Source: Gracilimonas sp965227215
GTDB lineage: Bacteria > Bacteroidota > Rhodothermia > Balneolales > Balneolaceae
Reading direction: 5' to 3'
Length of the DNA: 64,000 nt
NCBI GenBank assembly: GCA_965227215.1
Contig: OZ245729.1
Span: 2,976,001 to 3,040,000 of the forward strand
Shown: positions 1 to 9,492 of the stretch, piece by piece
Position numbering within the stretch: position 1 is the stretch's first letter
Layout: every line of letters starts with the position of its first letter
Program-made: the position numbers and the translations under genes
The notes under the pieces: model-generated
Told to the model about the DNA's origin: nothing
The model's database searches: none
The model's input: only the letters and a program-made list of their open reading frames with translations

Positions 1-287
1 ATCCAGCTAACGAATAGCACATGGGTGCTTTCTTCGCGACAATAGTATCCGTCCGGGTCATCATAAAAATCGCGCAGATAATTTCTGAGGATTTCCGTTT
101 TCTCGAATGCAACATCCCATTTGTTGTCAACTTCCCGGGCGCAGACATCAAAATATTCGATTTGTCCTTCACGGGCTACATCGGGCCAGGCTTGGTGAGA
201 ATGACCCGTAAAAAGCAGCCGGTTGGATACATCAAAATGGGAATAATGAGGGGAGAGCTTTTTGGCTAAGAAATCAATATCTGACAT
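1..287 (-). CDS. Kynureninase-like PLP enzyme (aminotransferase class V fold), 5' part only
   Basis: The reverse strand from an ATG at 287 reads open to the window edge (95 codons plus 2 bases). The first residues are MSDIDFLAKKLSPHYSHFDV, followed by LLFTGHSHQAWPDVA. The GHSHQAWP stretch resembles the N-terminal substrate loop of kynureninases and related class V aminotransferase-fold enzymes. It starts 72 bp downstream of the tryptophan 2,3-dioxygenase gene on the same strand, so the two probably form one tryptophan-to-kynurenine-to-anthranilate unit. The PLP lysine lies outside the window, so the class is inferred from the N-terminus and the neighbour. A related class V enzyme with another substrate is possible. 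Confidence 0.6.
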   Translation of the reverse strand, partial: MSDIDFLAKKLSPHYSHFDVSNRLLFTGHSHQAWPDVAREGQIEYFDVCAREVDNKWDVAFEKTEILRNYLRDFYDDPDGYYCREESTHVLFVSW

Positions 288-359
288 AAAAATTCAGGGG
301 TGTATGTGAATATAAAGGTACTAAGTTAATCTATTCTAAAACCCGGCTGTTCGGGTAAA

Positions 360-1139
360 TCAGAATCTGGCACGAATAGCCCACAGGTCAGGGAAGATAG
401 GATTGTTTAGTGTTTTATGAAGATACTTTGCTCCATCCGATCCGCCGGTTCCTTTCTTAGTGCCGATGGTTCGTTCCACCATTTTAACGTGGCGGTAGCG
501 CCACTCCTGCAGCCCTTCATCATAATCCACAAATAGCTCGGCCACCATAGCCGCTTCGGGGTCGTTTTTCATGGCGTCCACAAGAATAGCCTGATCTTCT
601 TCATTCGGCTCATGGATCAACCCTTTTTCATTTTTTCTTTGAGGATAGATATCGTAGCCTTGGTGTCGTAAGTAGGCGCAGAAACTTTCCCAAAGTGTGG
701 ATTCTTCCATTCGCTGCTCCAATACCTTTATATGTTTAGGCTGATCTTTATGAGCTTCTTTCATCAGAGGTAATCGAAGTCCACATATAATTTCCATTTC
801 CCGGAATTGCAGGGATTGGAATCCGCTCGACTGTCCCAGAAATTTTCGGAAGCTGTTAAACTCCAGGGGAGTCATGGTTTCCAGAATATCTATTTGGGAA
901 ACCATGGTCTTTAATATTGTGAGTACCCTGCGCATTGTTTTGATGGATGCCCAGGTGTTCCCATTCTCAAGGTTTTTGCGGAGCTTCCCAAACTCATGCA
1001 ATATCTGCTTAAACCATAACTCATAAGTTTGGTGGATAATAATGAACAAGGTTTCATCATGTTCAGGTGGATCTGATTTAAGTTGCTGTAGTTCAAGCAG
1101 TTCGTCGATCTTCAGGTAGTTGGTATATGTAAGACTCAT
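360..1139 (-). CDS. kynA: Tryptophan 2,3-dioxygenase
   Basis: This haem enzyme opens the indole ring of L-tryptophan to N-formylkynurenine in the cytoplasm, the first step of the kynurenine pathway. The 259-residue protein carries the family signature FIIIHQTYELWFKQ with the distal histidine near residue 36. The C-terminal motif YRHVKMVERTIG (proximal haem histidine near 217) is followed by the GTGGS loop. It is slightly shorter than many bacterial homologues of about 280-300 residues, but both haem-site motifs are present. A kynureninase-like gene follows on the same strand. A perfect 12-bp palindrome lies 13-24 bp before the start codon and may be an operator. No kynurenine monooxygenase is visible here. 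Confidence 0.95.
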   Translation of the reverse strand: MSLTYTNYLKIDELLELQQLKSDPPEHDETLFIIIHQTYELWFKQILHEFGKLRKNLENGNTWASIKTMRRVLTILKTMVSQIDILETMTPLEFNSFRKFLGQSSGFQSLQFREMEIICGLRLPLMKEAHKDQPKHIKVLEQRMEESTLWESFCAYLRHQGYDIYPQRKNEKGLIHEPNEEDQAILVDAMKNDPEAAMVAELFVDYDEGLQEWRYRHVKMVERTIGTKKGTGGSDGAKYLHKTLNNPIFPDLWAIRARF

Positions 1140-1151
1140 AGCGTGAATTTG

Positions 1152-1163
1152 ATTCAGCTGAAT
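1152..1163. promoter_or_regulatory. Perfect palindrome ATTCAGCTGAAT upstream of kynA
   Basis: A 12-bp perfect inverted repeat sits immediately upstream of the kynA start codon (13-24 bp away on the minus strand). Its position suits a repressor operator in the leader or promoter. The binding protein is unknown and the site is short enough to arise by chance. Confidence 0.35.
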
Positions 1164-1662
1164 AATAGCCAGATCATCTGATTGATGCTAAAGTTCAATT
1201 TGGGTTGGAATGAATGATTTAGACTCTCATTTAGAGCTGAATTTTTTGAAACCCCGGATCAGTTTTAACCTTGCGCGCTCAAAATTTATCATCAAAAGAT
1301 TTTAAAAATTGTTTTTTGTCTTAGTTGTGAAATTTTTTTCTCGGAAAAAATAATGAAGCTCCACGCAAATCACTCTTTCAAATCTGCGCACAATAAACAG
1401 AATGAATGGGTTAAATTTGTCAGTTAATCCAACCCCCGGAGAAGTTTTGAGTGCGAAATTTCCAATCATTAAAAGATAAATTTCTCATATCAAGTCAATT
1501 AAAATTCAGAAGCTTAAAGGGTAAGTAAAATTCCGAGGTCACGAGGTAAAAAATTTTTTATAGGGGTAGCAATGATATGTGGGATATGGTTAGGAGAATA
1601 GAGTAAATATTTGAAGGGGTTACTTGGAGTGTAAATTAACGAAATTTGGCACGTCTCCTCTG

Positions 1663-1754
1663 TTGCTGAAAATCCTTCAGCAAAAGTTTATTTCTTAATT
1701 AGAATTTTATACTATGCGGTTTCAGTCAATACTGAAAAATCCTGTTTGGGATTT
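1663..1754 (+). promoter_or_regulatory. Three consecutive hairpins in the TonB-receptor leader
   Basis: Three perfect inverted repeats follow each other just before the start codon at 1781. They are TTGCTGAA/TTCAGCAA (1663-1670 with 1676-1683, 5-nt loop), TTTCAGT/ACTGAAA (1720-1726 with 1731-1737, 4-nt loop) and AAATCC/GGATTT (1737-1742 with 1749-1754). The second and third share a base. They could be leader RNA structures controlling translation of the receptor, or repressor sites. None is followed by a clean T-run. Confidence 0.45.
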
Positions 1755-1780
1755 CTTCTGTCAAAAAAATTTTTCAGTCT

Positions 1781-4700
1781 ATGGATGTTAAAAAGCTACT
1801 ATCATTCTTCTTCTTTTTACTTGTCTCCCAATCTCTTCTAGCCCAAACCGGTAAGATAACCGGATTTGTTACTGACACGAATGGGGAACCGCTTCCGGGA
1901 GTTAATGTTGTAATCGAAGGGACAACCCAAGGGACGGCCACTCAACCCGATGGCTATTATCAAATTTTAAACGTAAAGCCCGGAACTTATTCCCTGAGAG
2001 CTTCTTTTGTGGGATTTACCCCGGTAGTGATTGAAGAGGTGGAGGTAAATATCAACCTGACTACCGAGGTTGACATCGAAATGTCTGAACAAACTTTTGA
2101 AGGAGAAGAAGTAGTTGTAGTAGCAGAGAAGCCTGTAATTAAAAAAGACGTTTCTTCTAGCCAGGCAAATATCAGTAAAGAAAATATTGATGCTCTTCCC
2201 GTAGCCAGTGTTTCTGATGTAGTAGGTCTTCAGGCCGGTGTGGAGGATGGGTTAAGTATTCGGAGTAGTGGTGCGGATGAAGTAGCTTTTAATTTGAATG
2301 GTTTTACGCTCCGGTCTGGTAGAGATAATTCCCCGTTTACCGGCGTAAGTGTTACTTCCGTCCAAAATGTGCAACTGCAAACCGGTGGTTTTAATGCAGA
2401 ATATGGAAATGTGCGTTCCGGTGTAATAAATGTTACAAGTAAAGAGGGGAGCCCTGACCGCTACTCTGTAGATGGCCTGATACGTATCACCCCGCCACAA
2501 AAGAAAAATGTAGGTCAAGACATTAACAGCCCTAATTCTTACTGGCTACGACCATACCTGGATGATGAGGTTGCCTGGACAGGAACAGATAACGGAGCCT
2601 GGGATCGCTATACTCAGCAAAATTATCCCTCATTTGAAGGTTGGAATGCTTTCTCTCAAAGTCTTCTTGCTGATGATGATCCATCCAATGATTTAAGCCC
2701 TGAAGCGGCTCAGCAGGCTTTTTTATGGCAGCACAGAAAGGATTTCGCCATTCTAGAGCCCGATTATGAAATTGATTTAACAGTGGGTGGTCCAATTCCT
2801 GTTGTTAGCGAAAAATTGGGAGATTTAAGATTTTCAACGTCTTTAAGACAGACACAGGAAATGTACATGGTGCCATTATCCAGAGATAGGTACCAGCAAA
2901 CTACCATTCAAACCAAGCTTACCAGCAATGTTGCGTCTGGGATGAAACTTTCTTTAGATGGAATGTACAGCAAAGAGACAGGGACTACAGAAAGCCAGTC
3001 TGGGGCCTCCGATTTCTTCACAAGTGCACGGGATATTGCAACGGATATAGAGCGCGTAAGTTTTCTTGAGTCAAGATTATATGCTTCCGATTATTGGGCT
3101 CCCTCTGAAAGAGTAAGTGCGAATATCGGTATTCAATTTACTCATTCTATTAATAACAACACTTTTTATGAGATTAAGGCGAATAATTTTATAAGTAAAA
3201 CGAGCACCAATCCCGGTGGATTTCGTGATACATCTGATGTTGTAACAATAGGTGGGGTTGGGTTTGATCAAGCTCCCTTTGGTTTCTTTGATGAAACTTC
3301 TTTCGGTCTGGCTTCGGGCATGCGAATGGGAGTAGGGATGAGTACCGCACGAGATAGCAGTTATGTGTCAGACTTTAATATGAGCTTTGCGATAACCAGC
3401 CAGCTTGATCGTTATAACTTAGTTAAGGCCGGGATTGATTTTACCCGAACAAACAGTCAGGTAAATTATGGGTCCTTTGACAAAGTCTTGCCTTCAGGAA
3501 GAACACGTTCGGTTTGGAATACAACTCCATATCGAATTGCTGCTTACGTGCAGGATAAGCTGGAATTTCAGGGTATGATCGCTAATCTGGGTCTTCGATT
3601 AACATACAACGACCCAAATATAGAGTGGTATGACTATGAGCCGTACACTAATTTATTTGCCAGTGGAAACGCTTCCGCACTCGATACAGCAGCCAGATCG
3701 GATGTTGATCCACAGATTATTTTGCAACCAAGATTAGGAGTTTCATTTCCGATTACAGAGAATAGTAAACTCTTTTTCAATTATGGGCACTTTGTTCAGC
3801 TTCCGGATCCCGAAAACTTATATTTGGTTCGGATAGAGCCTTTCACAAATACAGTAACAAGACTTGCAGCCCCTGGTAACAGTTTACCTAAGACTGTTGC
3901 TTATGAACTGGGATACGAGCAAAATCTTTTCGACAATTATTTGGTAAGGATAAGCGGCTATTATAAAGATTTGACCAATCAGCCAATTCAGATTGAATTT
4001 ACAGGTAGAGATAATAGTAGTTATACAGTCAGTCGACCATTCTCGTATGAAGATATCAGAGGTTTGGAACTTACCCTCAGAAAACAAAGTGGTAAATATT
4101 TTTGGGGTGAAATAAATTATACCTATGATATTCAGACTTTCGGTTATTTTGGTACACTTGAAAACTATGAGAATCCAGTAGATCAGCGAAACTATCAGAG
4201 AACAACGGATGACAATGACCTTCGTACACCTGTAGTTCGTCCATTTGCAAGGCTTCAGTTATACTTTCAATCACCATCTGAAATTGGTCCGGAGTTTCTT
4301 GGAGGATACCCTTTAGGAGGATGGCAGTTTGTACCTCTTGTTACCTGGAGACAGGGCACGAAGTTTACCTATACGGGTGGTGGTGCAATCCCTGGTATTG
4401 TTAATAACCTTGATTACAAAGATTTCTGGGGAACCAGTCTTCGCATTACAAAAAGAGTAAATCTTGATAATGGATCTAATCTCAAATTTTTTGCTGACGT
4501 AAGTAACGTCATAAATCGCAGAAACTTCAGCATCTTCAATTCCGGGCTGGTTGATGGTAATGATTATCTGGATTACATGGCCTCACTTCACCTACCAAAA
4601 GGAAAGCTTGAAGAAATAAACTTATTGAGCTCGAGAGTACCCGGTAATGATCAACCCGGAGATTACAGACCTGCTGACGTGGAGTATGTTCCTATCGAAG

Positions 4701-4927
4701 CTACAACTGATTTGGGGACAATTCGAAACCCTAACGGAAGGGCCTTGTACTACAACACTCAGGAAGGAAAATATTACCAATTTGCAAACGGATCTTTTGT
4801 TGAAGCTGATAAAGGGTATGTCAATAAAGTGTTAGACGACAAAGCATATATCAACATGCCGAATCAACGGTTCTTTAATTTCCTTGATCCAAGGACCATC
4901 CGTTTCGGTGTAAGGTTTTCCTTTTAA
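1781..4927 (+). CDS. TonB-dependent outer-membrane receptor with carboxypeptidase-regulatory N-domain
   Basis: This is a 1048-residue outer-membrane transporter. Residues 1-21 form a signal peptide ending LLAQ. Residues about 24-110 are a CarboxypepD_reg-like beta-sandwich (GKITGFVTDTNGEPLPGVNV), typical of Bacteroidota receptors. A plug domain follows from about 125 to 235, with IRSSGADEVAFNLNGF and EYGNVRSGVINVTSKEG. The rest is a beta-barrel ending in ...IRFGVRFSF, with the terminal aromatic residue recognised by the BAM machinery. No SusD-like partner follows. Instead it heads a run with a secreted FN3 protein, a PorV-like protein and a TIG lipoprotein, so it may be a capture or export partner rather than a classical SusC. 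Substrate unknown. Confidence 0.9.
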   Translation: MDVKKLLSFFFFLLVSQSLLAQTGKITGFVTDTNGEPLPGVNVVIEGTTQGTATQPDGYYQILNVKPGTYSLRASFVGFTPVVIEEVEVNINLTTEVDIEMSEQTFEGEEVVVVAEKPVIKKDVSSSQANISKENIDALPVASVSDVVGLQAGVEDGLSIRSSGADEVAFNLNGFTLRSGRDNSPFTGVSVTSVQNVQLQTGGFNAEYGNVRSGVINVTSKEGSPDRYSVDGLIRITPPQKKNVGQDINSPNSYWLRPYLDDEVAWTGTDNGAWDRYTQQNYPSFEGWNAFSQSLLADDDPSNDLSPEAAQQAFLWQHRKDFAILEPDYEIDLTVGGPIPVVSEKLGDLRFSTSLRQTQEMYMVPLSRDRYQQTTIQTKLTSNVASGMKLSLDGMYSKETGTTESQSGASDFFTSARDIATDIERVSFLESRLYASDYWAPSERVSANIGIQFTHSINNNTFYEIKANNFISKTSTNPGGFRDTSDVVTIGGVGFDQAPFGFFDETSFGLASGMRMGVGMSTARDSSYVSDFNMSFAITSQLDRYNLVKAGIDFTRTNSQVNYGSFDKVLPSGRTRSVWNTTPYRIAAYVQDKLEFQGMIANLGLRLTYNDPNIEWYDYEPYTNLFASGNASALDTAARSDVDPQIILQPRLGVSFPITENSKLFFNYGHFVQLPDPENLYLVRIEPFTNTVTRLAAPGNSLPKTVAYELGYEQNLFDNYLVRISGYYKDLTNQPIQIEFTGRDNSSYTVSRPFSYEDIRGLELTLRKQSGKYFWGEINYTYDIQTFGYFGTLENYENPVDQRNYQRTTDDNDLRTPVVRPFARLQLYFQSPSEIGPEFLGGYPLGGWQFVPLVTWRQGTKFTYTGGGAIPGIVNNLDYKDFWGTSLRITKRVNLDNGSNLKFFADVSNVINRRNFSIFNSGLVDGNDYLDYMASLHLPKGKLEEINLLSSRVPGNDQPGDYRPADVEYVPIEATTDLGTIRNPNGRALYYNTQEGKYYQFANGSFVEADKGYVNKVLDDKAYINMPNQRFFNFLDPRTIRFGVRFSF

Positions 4928-4958
4928 ATAACAGAGCAGTAATAATAAAAAAAGTGTA

Positions 4959-7121
4959 ATGAGTAGAAAGAATTTGTATAAGAATATTTGTGCTTCGCTA
5001 CTAATAGCCCTTGGGTTATCTGTTAATGCCTATTCACAGGTAGAGAACAGGTGGCTATCAGCTGGATCTTTTCACAATTTTTATTCCAGCATAGGTTCAG
5101 AAATTGAGGAAGGATTCATTGACAGGCAGCAGGGAGGATGGCAATGGCCGGCGATTTACAGAGGACAAGATGCACAGGCTATGAAAGCACTGTGGTTAGG
5201 CGTTACCGACTACACTGATGAAAACGGAACTACCTTTAACCGCCGAGTAGTTCATGTAGGTCCTCGCGTAACAGGACTTGGAGAATTCTATCCGGTAAGC
5301 ATGGAAACGGTAAGCAAATTTCAACCCCCATCTGTTATCGTTAATGGTTTGGATTCATTTTCCAAAAGTGTTCAAAACGATCGTATAGATCCAAATCTCG
5401 AAGCCGATCGTGAAATACGAGTGGTTACAAACACCCTGATTGGTGTTACGGTTAAACGAACCATTAAACAATTCAGCCAGCAGTACCACGACAACTATCA
5501 CATCATCGAATATACCTTTGTAAATACAGGTAACACAGATGATGACCCTGAGATTGAAATGCAGGGACAGGATATCACAGGCTTTGTACCATACTTTCTA
5601 AACCGAATGGCACCGGTTCAGGCTTCCCGCCATACCATTGGTAATGCAACAGGATGGGGTATCAATACCATGAATGATCAGCGCGGAGATGGAGCCCGAC
5701 CCGGTGAGCCGGAAGATTTCAGAGCTTCGTTTGCCTGGCACGGTTATTTCCCAAGTTTTGCAAATCCTAATTACGATAATATAGGGGCACCTATATTTGT
5801 ACCGAATACATCCGGCGGCTGGTTAACAGCGGATGATACCACCGGAAGGCTGGCAGCCTATCATTTTGTAGGAACCGTAACCCTGCATGCCGATGCTTCT
5901 TCCACAGACCCAACCGACGATCCAGGTCAGCCCTTTACCATGTCTTATGAACATAACGATGATCCATTGTATAGTAACAATGATGCTTTCAATGTGACGA
6001 AAATGGAAGATGAATACGAAATGATGAGTCGTGGACGGGTAACCCCCCGCCATGCGTATGTGGTAGAGCCCAGTGGGTATGATGGTTTTGTAGATCCGTC
6101 CGGAGATCCTTCTTTGGGTGAAGGAGGTGGGCAAGCATATACCTATGGCTACGGCCCGTATGATATTGCTTTCGGTGATAGTGTAACTATTGTGATTGCT
6201 GAGGCATCGGCAGGCATAAGCCGTGATATTGCAGCCCATGTTGGAGCTGCTTATAAACAGTCAGGTGCCGACGATGATTTAGAGATTCCTTATGAAGTTA
6301 ATGGTCAGGTTGAAGAAATGACCAAAAACGAATGGGTTTTTACCGGAAGGGATTCCCTATTTCAAACATTTGAACGGGCTATTGCCAATTACCAATCCGG
6401 CTATTCTATTCCAGAGGCACCGGAGCCACCAAGCCGTTTTACCGTAAATTCTGCAGGTAATGGTATAGATCTGGAATGGGAATATACGGGGGATACTTCA
6501 AACCTAAGCGGGTTCAGAATTTACAGAGCCAGTGGTAGGGTAGACAGCACGTATCGCCTTTTATATGAAGCCGATGCAAGCGAACGTTTTATTAAAGACG
6601 GTGATGTAAACAGAGGATCGGAGTTTTTACTTGACCCTCCAATCAGAGGTTTACAATACTATTATTATATCGTGAGCATGGGCAGTGCCAATAACGATGC
6701 AACAGGTAATACACCTACAGGTTCACAATTAGTCAGCAACAGATACTATATGCAAAGTTATGATCCGGCTACTTTGTTAAGACCTGCTGGTGAAGCGATG
6801 GCAGACATTCGTGTAGCGCCAAATCCTTACCGTGCAAATTCACCGGATAACCTTAGGTTTGTATCAGGTTCCAATGAGAATGACTTTATTAAATTCTTTG
6901 AGATACCGGGAACTTGCACCATTGAAATTTACACTGAGCTTGGAGAGCTGATAAGAACCATCAAACATGACGGTGGAAGCGGTGATAAAGAATGGGATCT
7001 CAGAACGGACTCCAGGCAAAAACTTGTAAGTGGAATATACCTTGCCAGAATTATCAATGAAGACCCCAATGACGATGAATTTGGAAGTGTAGCTATAAGA
7101 AAAATTGTAATCATACTATAG
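4959..7121 (+). CDS. Secreted protein with FN3 domain and FlgD/T9SS-like C-terminal domain
   Basis: The 720-residue protein has a signal peptide (residues 1-27, ending NAYSQ). It has a large N-terminal region of about 460 residues that I do not recognise, a fibronectin type III-like domain around 490-590 (GIDLEWEYTGDTSNLSGFRIY), and a C-terminal beta domain of about 95 residues. That last domain starts at VAPNPYRANS and ends SGIYLARI...IRKIVIIL. It resembles FlgD-like and T9SS sorting domains but lacks the NYPNPFNP motif of the other secreted proteins here. The gene lies 31 bp after the receptor and 8 bp before the PorV-like gene, so co-transcription is likely. Function unknown; a surface partner of the receptor is an inference. 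Confidence 0.75.
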   Translation: MSRKNLYKNICASLLIALGLSVNAYSQVENRWLSAGSFHNFYSSIGSEIEEGFIDRQQGGWQWPAIYRGQDAQAMKALWLGVTDYTDENGTTFNRRVVHVGPRVTGLGEFYPVSMETVSKFQPPSVIVNGLDSFSKSVQNDRIDPNLEADREIRVVTNTLIGVTVKRTIKQFSQQYHDNYHIIEYTFVNTGNTDDDPEIEMQGQDITGFVPYFLNRMAPVQASRHTIGNATGWGINTMNDQRGDGARPGEPEDFRASFAWHGYFPSFANPNYDNIGAPIFVPNTSGGWLTADDTTGRLAAYHFVGTVTLHADASSTDPTDDPGQPFTMSYEHNDDPLYSNNDAFNVTKMEDEYEMMSRGRVTPRHAYVVEPSGYDGFVDPSGDPSLGEGGGQAYTYGYGPYDIAFGDSVTIVIAEASAGISRDIAAHVGAAYKQSGADDDLEIPYEVNGQVEEMTKNEWVFTGRDSLFQTFERAIANYQSGYSIPEAPEPPSRFTVNSAGNGIDLEWEYTGDTSNLSGFRIYRASGRVDSTYRLLYEADASERFIKDGDVNRGSEFLLDPPIRGLQYYYYIVSMGSANNDATGNTPTGSQLVSNRYYMQSYDPATLLRPAGEAMADIRVAPNPYRANSPDNLRFVSGSNENDFIKFFEIPGTCTIEIYTELGELIRTIKHDGGSGDKEWDLRTDSRQKLVSGIYLARIINEDPNDDEFGSVAIRKIVIIL

Positions 7122-7129
7122 GTGTAAAA

Positions 7130-8134
7130 GTGAGATTAAGTAAATTAATATCCATCTGTTTTTTAGCACTTCTTTTATCAAGCCAGGCTTATGGCCAAAA
7201 GAAGAGAGCCCAAACAAGTATGAAATTTTTAAGTGTATCACCCTCGGCCAGAGCTTCTGCTCTATCAGGTGCAGCTACTACAGTAGATATGGGGGCCTAC
7301 TCCGCCTTTTATAATCCAGCTACAATGGGCTTCATTAATGGCACCTTTAATGCATCGGTTGGTGCCGTGCAATGGATTGCAGATATAAACCATAATTCTG
7401 CTTCCTTTGTATATAAACCGGCCGACGGTAAATATGGGGTGGTTGGAGTTAATGCCATTTCCGTTGATTACGGAGATATACTATCTACTGCTCTTGCAGA
7501 GAACGAAAGGGGATATGTAGACTTGGGAACCATTAACCCGACAGCTCTGGCGATAGGGTTGTCTTACGCAAATGCAGTAACGGATCAATTTTCTGTTGGT
7601 GCTAATTTCCGGTACAGTTATCAAAACCTTGGGGAAGTTGCAGTAAGTAGGGATAATGAAGGTAACTATGGCACTCAATCTTTCTCTGCTTCAACTGGTG
7701 TAATAGACTTTGGTGTTTTGTATAAAACAGGGTTTGAAAGCCTGAACTTTGGAATGGCATTACGGAATTTTTCACCCGAAATTAGTTACGATGATGAAGA
7801 GTCAGAACTACCTTTAACCTTTAAAATCGGAATTTCAATGGATGTGCTGGATTTGAGTAACCTCGATCCGGATGTACACTCCCTTTTAGTAAGTATTGAT
7901 GCAAACCGACCTCGTGACTTTGATGAACAACTATTATTTGGCCTCGAATACACATTCATTGATCGATTTGTGCTTCGGGGAGGATATGGATTCCCGAAAG
8001 ACGAAGAAAAATTTAGTTTTGGTGCTGGAATAAAACAACCCATAGGTCCTATGACTTTAAGTGTTGATTACTCCTATACTCAGTTCGGCGTTTTTGGAGA
8101 GGTAAACAGATTTAGTGCTCAAATAGGATTTTAA
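7130..8134 (+). CDS. PorV/PorQ-family outer-membrane beta-barrel protein
   Basis: The 334-residue protein starts at GTG, 8 bp after the preceding stop codon, giving a normal signal peptide (MRLSKLISICFLALLLSSQA). The mature N-terminus SMKFLSVSPSARASALSGAA and the following SAFYNPATMGF are the hallmark of the PorV/PorQ group. Those FadL-like barrels act in type IX secretion, where PorV carries cargo to the attachment step. The protein ends in a beta-strand with a terminal Phe (FSAQIGF). Its place inside a receptor-lipoprotein cluster, away from any other T9SS component in view, suggests a locus-specific paralogue rather than the housekeeping PorV, but this is not proven. Confidence 0.8.
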   Translation: MRLSKLISICFLALLLSSQAYGQKKRAQTSMKFLSVSPSARASALSGAATTVDMGAYSAFYNPATMGFINGTFNASVGAVQWIADINHNSASFVYKPADGKYGVVGVNAISVDYGDILSTALAENERGYVDLGTINPTALAIGLSYANAVTDQFSVGANFRYSYQNLGEVAVSRDNEGNYGTQSFSASTGVIDFGVLYKTGFESLNFGMALRNFSPEISYDDEESELPLTFKIGISMDVLDLSNLDPDVHSLLVSIDANRPRDFDEQLLFGLEYTFIDRFVLRGGYGFPKDEEKFSFGAGIKQPIGPMTLSVDYSYTQFGVFGEVNRFSAQIGF

Positions 8135-8149
8135 ATGACATCAGTAAGT

Positions 8150-9424
8150 ATGAAGTTCAGAAAAATAAATCATCTCGTTTTAGTGGCCGTTTTAGCTACA
8201 GGATTGGTCTCCTGTAATGAAGGAAACAGTGTTTATGATCCGGGTTATGAGCCTTCAAGGCCTAATCCGGTAGTTACCAATATAACTCCCGAGGACGGAT
8301 ACCTGGCAGGAGTAGATTCGGTAATTATAATAGGGGAGAATTTTGCCACAAATGTGGACAGCGTAATTGTGAATTTTGGAGGTTCAGCGGGTGTGGTTAA
8401 AAACGCTACTGAAACACGCTTGGTTGTACGTCCCGGTACTATTTGGGGGGATAACCTGGATGTAAGAGTAGGCGTTCGCGGAGCCGAGTTTTTCAGTGAT
8501 GCCTATCAATATGACCTCGCTCAGCCATTTGGAGTTTACCCTGGTGTTAATGAGAAAGTTAATCCTACTTCCCCGGTAGCAGTTGATGCTCAGAATAATA
8601 TTTATACGATCACAACTGAAAATAAAATTACCCGCTACACGAGAATTACGCCTGACGGTACGGTAACAAAAGACATGACAAGATACCCGGGTGAATTAGA
8701 TGGCAACGACAATCCATATCCCTCAGACAGTACCATGCGTTTTACTGCTTACTCAACCATGGAGGTAGGACCGAATGGGGATTTATTTATGGCTCAGCAA
8801 AACCTTCGTGCTATTTTCTCTAAAACATTCGGTAACGACCTGCAGGAAGATGTATGGGCGGCTTCATCCTCGGGTAATCTGAAAATACGTGATATTGTAT
8901 TTGATAATAATGGATATCTCTGGGCGGTAGGTGTCGACAGCGACCAAATTCACAGGTTTAATACCTCCAATAAAAATGAATCAAAAACCTCATTCCCTGG
9001 TGACCTTTTATCCGTAGCTTTTTACAGCAACGACAATGAACTATTTGTTGGTGGAGAGATTGATGGTGGACAAAAAGTATGGAAGTTTACTATTGATGGT
9101 GGTGGGAACCTGACACAAGGAGGCCTTTATTTTGATTACGGTCAAAATTATGAAGGTACTGTTTCTGATATGATTTTGGCTTCGAATGGAGAATTGATTA
9201 TAACCACAGGCCGAGAAATAGATAACGTATCAAAACCAAGTATGGTAAGAGTGTATCCTGATGGACGACATGAAGCTTTTTATGAAGGTATGCTTAAGCC
9301 CGGCGCTACGAGTATAACCTGGAGGGATGATGAATTTGCCGTGGTTACCGTTCGCGGAGATGAAAACAGTATTAATTTCCTGGACATGTATGATCGAAGA
9401 AGAGCCGGGATTTTCGGATTTTAA
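8150..9424 (+). CDS. IPT/TIG-domain lipoprotein with beta-propeller
   Basis: Starting at the ATG at 8150, the protein opens with a lipoprotein signal peptide and lipobox LATGLVSC (the Cys would be lipidated). The reading frame extends back to an ATG at 8135, right after the PorV-like stop, but that adds five residues before the signal. An IPT/TIG fold follows (NPVVTNITPEDGYLAGVDSV, about residues 38-115), then a beta-propeller of NHL/SMP-30 style with repeated DNNGYLWAVG- and PNGDLFMAQ-like blades to the end. IPT-NHL lipoproteins in Bacteroidota are usually surface-exposed glycan-binding partners of TonB receptors. No T9SS tail. Likely the last gene of the 1781-9424 operon. Confidence 0.75.
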   Translation: MKFRKINHLVLVAVLATGLVSCNEGNSVYDPGYEPSRPNPVVTNITPEDGYLAGVDSVIIIGENFATNVDSVIVNFGGSAGVVKNATETRLVVRPGTIWGDNLDVRVGVRGAEFFSDAYQYDLAQPFGVYPGVNEKVNPTSPVAVDAQNNIYTITTENKITRYTRITPDGTVTKDMTRYPGELDGNDNPYPSDSTMRFTAYSTMEVGPNGDLFMAQQNLRAIFSKTFGNDLQEDVWAASSSGNLKIRDIVFDNNGYLWAVGVDSDQIHRFNTSNKNESKTSFPGDLLSVAFYSNDNELFVGGEIDGGQKVWKFTIDGGGNLTQGGLYFDYGQNYEGTVSDMILASNGELIITTGREIDNVSKPSMVRVYPDGRHEAFYEGMLKPGATSITWRDDEFAVVTVRGDENSINFLDMYDRRRAGIFGF

Positions 9425-9492
9425 CAGAAACCATAACACCAAATAACAATCAAATAAAACCTATCGATAAACAGATACAAAGGAGATATATG

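Larger units (their letters stand above)
1140..1780. other. Long intergenic region between divergent kynA and TonB-receptor genes
   Basis: About 640 bp without a credible gene; it is AT-rich with stops in all frames. It must hold the promoters of kynA (leftwards) and of the TonB-receptor cluster (rightwards). Seen here: the 1152-1163 palindrome, a TAAATTTG string at 1412-1419 that matches the Bacteroidota -7 consensus but lacks a convincing -33 partner, and three hairpins at 1663-1754. I see no riboswitch I can name. Confidence 0.6.

Noticed and set aside
21..269. 82-residue plus-strand open frame at the left edge
   Set aside because: The minus strand encodes a coherent kynureninase-like N-terminus over the same bases and follows kynA.
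1412..1419. TAAATTTG as a Bacteroidota -7 promoter element
   Set aside because: No TTG-type -33 element at the right distance, and the match is short in AT-rich sequence.
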